Positions 40,379 through 44,066 of a DNA stretch of 44,066 bases are shown here, one piece after another. Position 1 is the stretch's first letter, and each line of letters starts with the position of its first letter. The notes beneath the pieces are model-generated. The model searched no databases. It saw only the letters and a list, made by a program, of their open reading frames with translations, and was not told the origin of the DNA. The translations under genes were made by a program, and so were the position numbers. Location: positions 1 through 44,066 of the forward strand of contig DBKH01000077.1 in the NCBI GenBank assembly GCA_002297815.1, given 5' to 3'. The stretch comes from Bacteroidales bacterium UBA755. GTDB lineage: Bacteria; Bacteroidota; Bacteroidia; Bacteroidales; UBA932.

Positions 40379-43300
40379 TTAGAATGTCAGAGTGATACCA
40401 CCTGTGATGTTGCGCATTGCAGAGTAAGCACCAGAGTTCAGACCTGAACCAGATGTAAAGGAACCGATACCCATTGAGTAACGAGGGTCAACACCCTTAC
40501 GGGCAGTGAGGACTGCGAGGTTCTCACCTGCGACATAAACTCTTACGCTACCGATGTTCAACTTGTGGGTAAGTTTGGAAGGAATTGTGTAGCCAAGGGT
40601 CACGTTGTTGACGCTCAGATAGTCAGAACTTACGAAAAACCTGTCAACAGCGGTCTGCCCAACAGTTGTGTCTCCGTCAAGACGAGGGTAGTCACTGTCC
40701 TTGTTGGTCTCAGACCAAGCCTTGAGAATATCCTTGTGGATTGCACTACCAGCACTGCTCTGGGTAAGCATCATTGACTGATAGGTACCGTCATAATACT
40801 TGCCACCGAGTTGGAATGAGCACTGGATGGAAAAGTCGAAGCCATAAGCGTTGATTGAGGTTCCGAAACCACCATAGACATCAGGTAGAGTGGTTCCGCA
40901 CTCGAACTGATCAGCCTCGGTAAAGACCTTGGTGGTCGTGGTCTCACCAGTCCAGTTGCCGTCTTCATCCTTAACCTTCTTATAGTAGAGAGCCTGACCT
41001 GTTTCATGATCTACACCAGCGAACTTGCGGACGTAGGAATCGTAGAGGGAACCACCAATCTTGTAGATGTAGTTGCTTCCCTTGATGCCTTCCTCGCTTA
41101 CGCTTGGATCAAGTTCGAGAATCTTGTTCCTATAGTGGCTGACATTGAGGTTCCATGCCCAGTTGAAATGTTTTGTATTGATGATGTTACCATCGAGTGT
41201 TAGTTCAACGCCCTTGTTACTGATGGAACCGACATTGACAGGAATCCTACCAGTTGGATTACCAGAAGAAAGCGGAACATCCTTGCTGTAAAGAAGATCG
41301 AAAGTCTTGCGGTTGAAGAGCTCAACGGATCCGTTGAGGTAGCCATCGAAGAGCTCAAAGTCAGCACCGACATTGAATGAGTGGGAGGACTCCCATGTCA
41401 GATCCTCATTACCCTTAAAGGCAAGAGAGAGGGAATATTCACCTGTTTCCTCATTATAAGAGTGATTGTACTGATCGATGTAAGGGAAGTAGTAGGTAAC
41501 AGAGCTTCCGAGGTTGTCGTTACCCTGAATACCATAACTTGCCTTCAACTTGAGCATATTCACCCAATTCACATTGCTGAAGAAATTCTCTTTGGAGATC
41601 AGCCAGGCAGCGCCCACTGAACCAAAGTTACCCCAGCGATGTCCCTTGGCAAAACGAGAGGATGCATCCCTACGGAAAGATCCGCTGACGAAGTACTTGC
41701 CATCGTAGTTGTACTGAGCCCTCGAAAGAAAGCCTTGGGTCATGTAGTCTAGAGTGCTTGAACTTACATCCATTGATTTGGTGCCATCTGCATTATTGAG
41801 TTCACCTACATAAGGGTTGAACAGATGGTCATTCTCTCCGGAAAGGGACTGTGATTTAAGCTTGTACATCTCGTAACCAGCGAGAATGTCGAAATTGTGC
41901 TTTGTCCCACCGAAATCAGTCTTGTAAGTGGCGAGGTACTGGGTGTTGACCGCAAAAGTTCTGCTGTGAGAGACATAGACAGCACCATCAGTCGAACTGC
42001 TTGATCCGAACTGGCTGTAAAGAGCGTTATAGCGGCTGTTTCTGTTCATGACACCAACATTTGCCGTCAAATCAAGGCCTTTAATAGGAGAAACGACAGC
42101 ACCCCATTTTCCGTTAAGAGCGTCAGCGTAGGTGCGCTTCTTGTTTACCTCATTATCCCTAATGGCATTACCCACGATGGTAGGACGCTTGAAGTTGGTG
42201 TTGTTGGAATCATATTTCTTCATTCCGTTCTCAGTCATGATCTCATGGGTATCAGTCGCACGGACATAAAGCGGATAGATCGGACCGATGTTGTTGGCAA
42301 TGTAGAAGATGTTGCCTGACGAACCATAACTGTAAGTTCCAGGAGACTGTGAGTCAGTGTAGGAATAGCTGATGCTGGAAGTGAACTTCAGCCAAGGCTT
42401 TGCCTGATAGTCAGCATTGATTCTTGCGGTGTAACGCTTGTAACCAGAGTTGTTGATGATACCTCCGTCATTCAGGTAGCCTATACTGCCATAGTAGGTA
42501 AGGCCATCCTTGCTTCCGCTTGTGGAGATGTTGTACTCCTGACGGAATGAATCGTGGAACGCCTCGTCGTACCAATTGTCTGGGGTATAGTAATAGGTAC
42601 CGTCATCGTAACCAAGAACAGCGTTAGGGTTGATCTTGAAATTCCTACCGATGAGCTGCTGTCCATCAGGAACAGTATAGACCTTGTAACCAAGACCTCC
42701 ATTATTCTGATCGAAGAGGTTTTTGTCAGCGTAGGCGTAAGACTCAGCCACAGACCTGCCGGCATAACGCTGCTGGTTGTACATCAAAGTGTACCAAGTC
42801 TCGTAGTAAAGCGCTGGATCGTCAATCACATCATACTGAGGGATAAGACGGGAGTTAGAACCCCATTTAGCCTCAAATTTAACATTAGGAGTGTTTGCAT
42901 TAGCTTTCTTGGTCGTCACGAGAACCACACCGTTGGCTCCACGCGATCCATAGATGGCAGAGGCAGCAGCGTCCTTAAGGACAGAGATTGACTCAACATC
43001 GTTAGGGTTGATGTCAGAGATAGCGCCATCGTAAGGCATGCCGTCAACCACATAAAGAGGAGCATTGCTTGCACTCATGGAACCGATACCACGAATGCGG
43101 ATGGATGAGCCATTGGAGGTAGGGTCGCCTGATGATGAAATCATCTGTACACCAGGGGTTGTGCCTGCAAGTGCACTTGTGACATTAGTGGCCACTCTCT
43201 TAGCAATAGTCTCACTCTTCACCATAGCGGCTGATCCTGTGAAGGACTCCTTAGTCGCGGTTCCGTAAGCGACAACGATAACATCGTCAAGGACGTTGTC

Positions 43301-43597
43301 AACTTCCAGAGAGACATTGACCGTTGTTCTCCCTGAGACAGGAACATCGAGGGTCACATAGCCAACCGAGCTGAAAACAAGAACTGCCGAGCCCATGTTG
43401 GACACAGAAATCGAATAGGTTCCATCCTCTCCGGAGGAGATACCATTCATTGTGCCCTTCTCCATGATAGAAGCGAACGGAATCGCCTCACCAGTTGATG
43501 CGTCACGCACGACACCGGTAACCGTTCCCTTCTGGGCGAATGCCGCGCCAAGGCCCAAGAACAGGCACAGCGCGATTGTAAATAACTTTTTACCCAT
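40379..43597 (-). CDS. susC: SusC/RagA family TonB-linked outer-membrane transporter
   Basis: A 1072-residue SusC/RagA transporter. Signal peptide 1-21 (AAFA|Q), carboxypeptidase-regulatory-like domain (about 24-98), TonB box-like DDVIVVAYG (104-112), plug with APLYVVDGMPYDG and the SusC signature region SISVLKDAAASAIYGSRGANGVVLVTT, then a large barrel ending RNITGGITLTF. It imports ligands captured by the adjacent SusD with energy from TonB-ExbBD, which is not in this window. It is the first gene of a five-gene minus-strand locus. No sigma/anti-sigma or hybrid two-component regulator is in view; one could lie beyond the window end. Confidence 0.96.
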   Translation of the reverse strand: MGKKLFTIALCLFLGLGAAFAQKGTVTGVVRDASTGEAIPFASIMEKGTMNGISSGEDGTYSISVSNMGSAVLVFSSVGYVTLDVPVSGRTTVNVSLEVDNVLDDVIVVAYGTATKESFTGSAAMVKSETIAKRVATNVTSALAGTTPGVQMISSSGDPTSNGSSIRIRGIGSMSASNAPLYVVDGMPYDGAISDINPNDVESISVLKDAAASAIYGSRGANGVVLVTTKKANANTPNVKFEAKWGSNSRLIPQYDVIDDPALYYETWYTLMYNQQRYAGRSVAESYAYADKNLFDQNNGGLGYKVYTVPDGQQLIGRNFKINPNAVLGYDDGTYYYTPDNWYDEAFHDSFRQEYNISTSGSKDGLTYYGSIGYLNDGGIINNSGYKRYTARINADYQAKPWLKFTSSISYSYTDSQSPGTYSYGSSGNIFYIANNIGPIYPLYVRATDTHEIMTENGMKKYDSNNTNFKRPTIVGNAIRDNEVNKKRTYADALNGKWGAVVSPIKGLDLTANVGVMNRNSRYNALYSQFGSSSSTDGAVYVSHSRTFAVNTQYLATYKTDFGGTKHNFDILAGYEMYKLKSQSLSGENDHLFNPYVGELNNADGTKSMDVSSSTLDYMTQGFLSRAQYNYDGKYFVSGSFRRDASSRFAKGHRWGNFGSVGAAWLISKENFFSNVNWVNMLKLKASYGIQGNDNLGSSVTYYFPYIDQYNHSYNEETGEYSLSLAFKGNEDLTWESSHSFNVGADFELFDGYLNGSVELFNRKTFDLLYSKDVPLSSGNPTGRIPVNVGSISNKGVELTLDGNIINTKHFNWAWNLNVSHYRNKILELDPSVSEEGIKGSNYIYKIGGSLYDSYVRKFAGVDHETGQALYYKKVKDEDGNWTGETTTTKVFTEADQFECGTTLPDVYGGFGTSINAYGFDFSIQCSFQLGGKYYDGTYQSMMLTQSSAGSAIHKDILKAWSETNKDSDYPRLDGDTTVGQTAVDRFFVSSDYLSVNNVTLGYTIPSKLTHKLNIGSVRVYVAGENLAVLTARKGVDPRYSMGIGSFTSGSGLNSGAYSAMRNITGGITLTF

Positions 43598-44066
43598 AAG
43601 CTTAAAACTTTTGTTAAACTTAACGATTATTAAATATTGATAATATATAACCCTATTGTTCTATTTCCTAATCAAGCTAGACATCACCTATTGAATCTCT
43701 TAAGCCTGCCAAAACTTGAATACCACTCGCAAATTAAAAAATTTAATTTGAATATTCCAACAACTAAAATAGTTGATAATTTGAATTAATATTTAACATT
43801 TAACGTTTTGTGGAGCCTCTATTCAAAATATAACTTTACGTTTGCTTCTATATTGTCATATAATACAACGAATATATTTCGAATCGAAACTAAAAAGAAA
43901 AATCGCATTTATCGTTTCAATAGGCAAACGCTGTTCTAAAATATCCTCAAAGCGGAACTTTCTACCTCCACAATTCCCTTTCAAACTATTACCTTTCATC
44001 ATAAACATAACAACCTTAACTTTTGATATCAATAAACTATGGTCTTTGCTAAAGTGTGTCTTTGTT
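43598..44066. promoter_or_regulatory. AT-rich region upstream of susC
   Basis: 469 bp with no credible gene. It holds two close inverted repeats: CAAATTAAA-N3-TTTAATTTG (43730-43750) and CAACTA-N3-TAGTTG (43761-43775). No exact TAnnTTTG box was found on the minus strand; near matches exist. It probably contains the susC promoter and operator. The region is much more AT-rich than the coding DNA. Confidence 0.5.

Noticed and set aside
1..44066. CRISPR arrays, tRNA/rRNA genes, IS transposases, integrases or prophage genes
   Set aside because: Looked for and none seen; repeats present are short dispersed or inverted elements without associated enzymes.

Overview
The window looks like chromosomal DNA from the Bacteroidota, most likely order Bacteroidales. 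The evidence is a SusC/SusD pair, a fused FeoA-FeoB iron transporter, a BACON-domain lipoprotein, a protease with a type IX secretion (T9SS) sorting domain next to a PorV/PorQ-type barrel, a DAHP synthase-chorismate mutase fusion, lipoproteins with Cys-Ser-Lys/Glu-type surface signals, and repeated -7 promoter boxes of the form TAnnTTTG with no purine-rich Shine-Dalgarno sites. Genus cannot be resolved by eye. No rRNA, tRNA, CRISPR array, prophage or transposase was seen.

Layout. 0.1-2.3 kb: lone GH92 alpha-mannosidase lipoprotein (minus). 2.5-6.5 kb: small membrane protein, mutL, rhomboid protease and a membrane-anchored endonuclease/exonuclease/phosphatase protein in one plus-strand operon. 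6.5-10.3 kb: minus-strand feoAB, a RIC-type di-iron hemerythrin protein and a LuxR-type regulator. 10.5-16.6 kb: minus-strand operon of a TonB-dependent receptor, small lipoprotein, outer-membrane barrel and BACON/DUF4876-type lipoprotein, ending in an intrinsic terminator. It is divergent from an ABC ATPase, permease and DUF4857-type protein (16.7-19.4 kb). 19.5-20.9 kb: pyrH and frr. 21.0-25.2 kb: Phe/Tyr biosynthesis operon (prephenate dehydratase, aminotransferase, prephenate dehydrogenase, DAHP synthase-chorismate mutase) preceded by an unannotated Phe/Tyr-rich leader peptide and attenuator. 25.2-28.9 kb: long hairpin, PorV/PorQ-like barrel and a subtilisin-like protease carrying both a lipobox and a T9SS sorting domain. 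28.9-33.8 kb: two near-identical ATPase/PD-(D/E)XK genes bracketing a three-gene HipB-HipS-HipT toxin-antitoxin operon with a cluster of palindromes at its promoter. 33.9-43.6 kb: minus-strand SusC-SusD-surface lipoprotein-subtilase-small lipoprotein locus, probably for capture and degradation of protein or peptide. 43.6-44.07 kb: AT-rich region upstream of susC.

The strongest observations that standard annotation would miss are: (1) the Phe/Tyr attenuator with a nearly leaderless 19-codon peptide; (2) a striking over-representation of the heptamer TGAATAT/ATATTCA on both strands, in all frames and between genes; (3) the duplicated, mosaic ATPase-nuclease pair around HipBST; (4) a dispersed 25-bp repeat found intergenically and also in frame inside the MutL linker, in a MutL that has lost its endonuclease motif. 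All counts were made by eye and are approximate.
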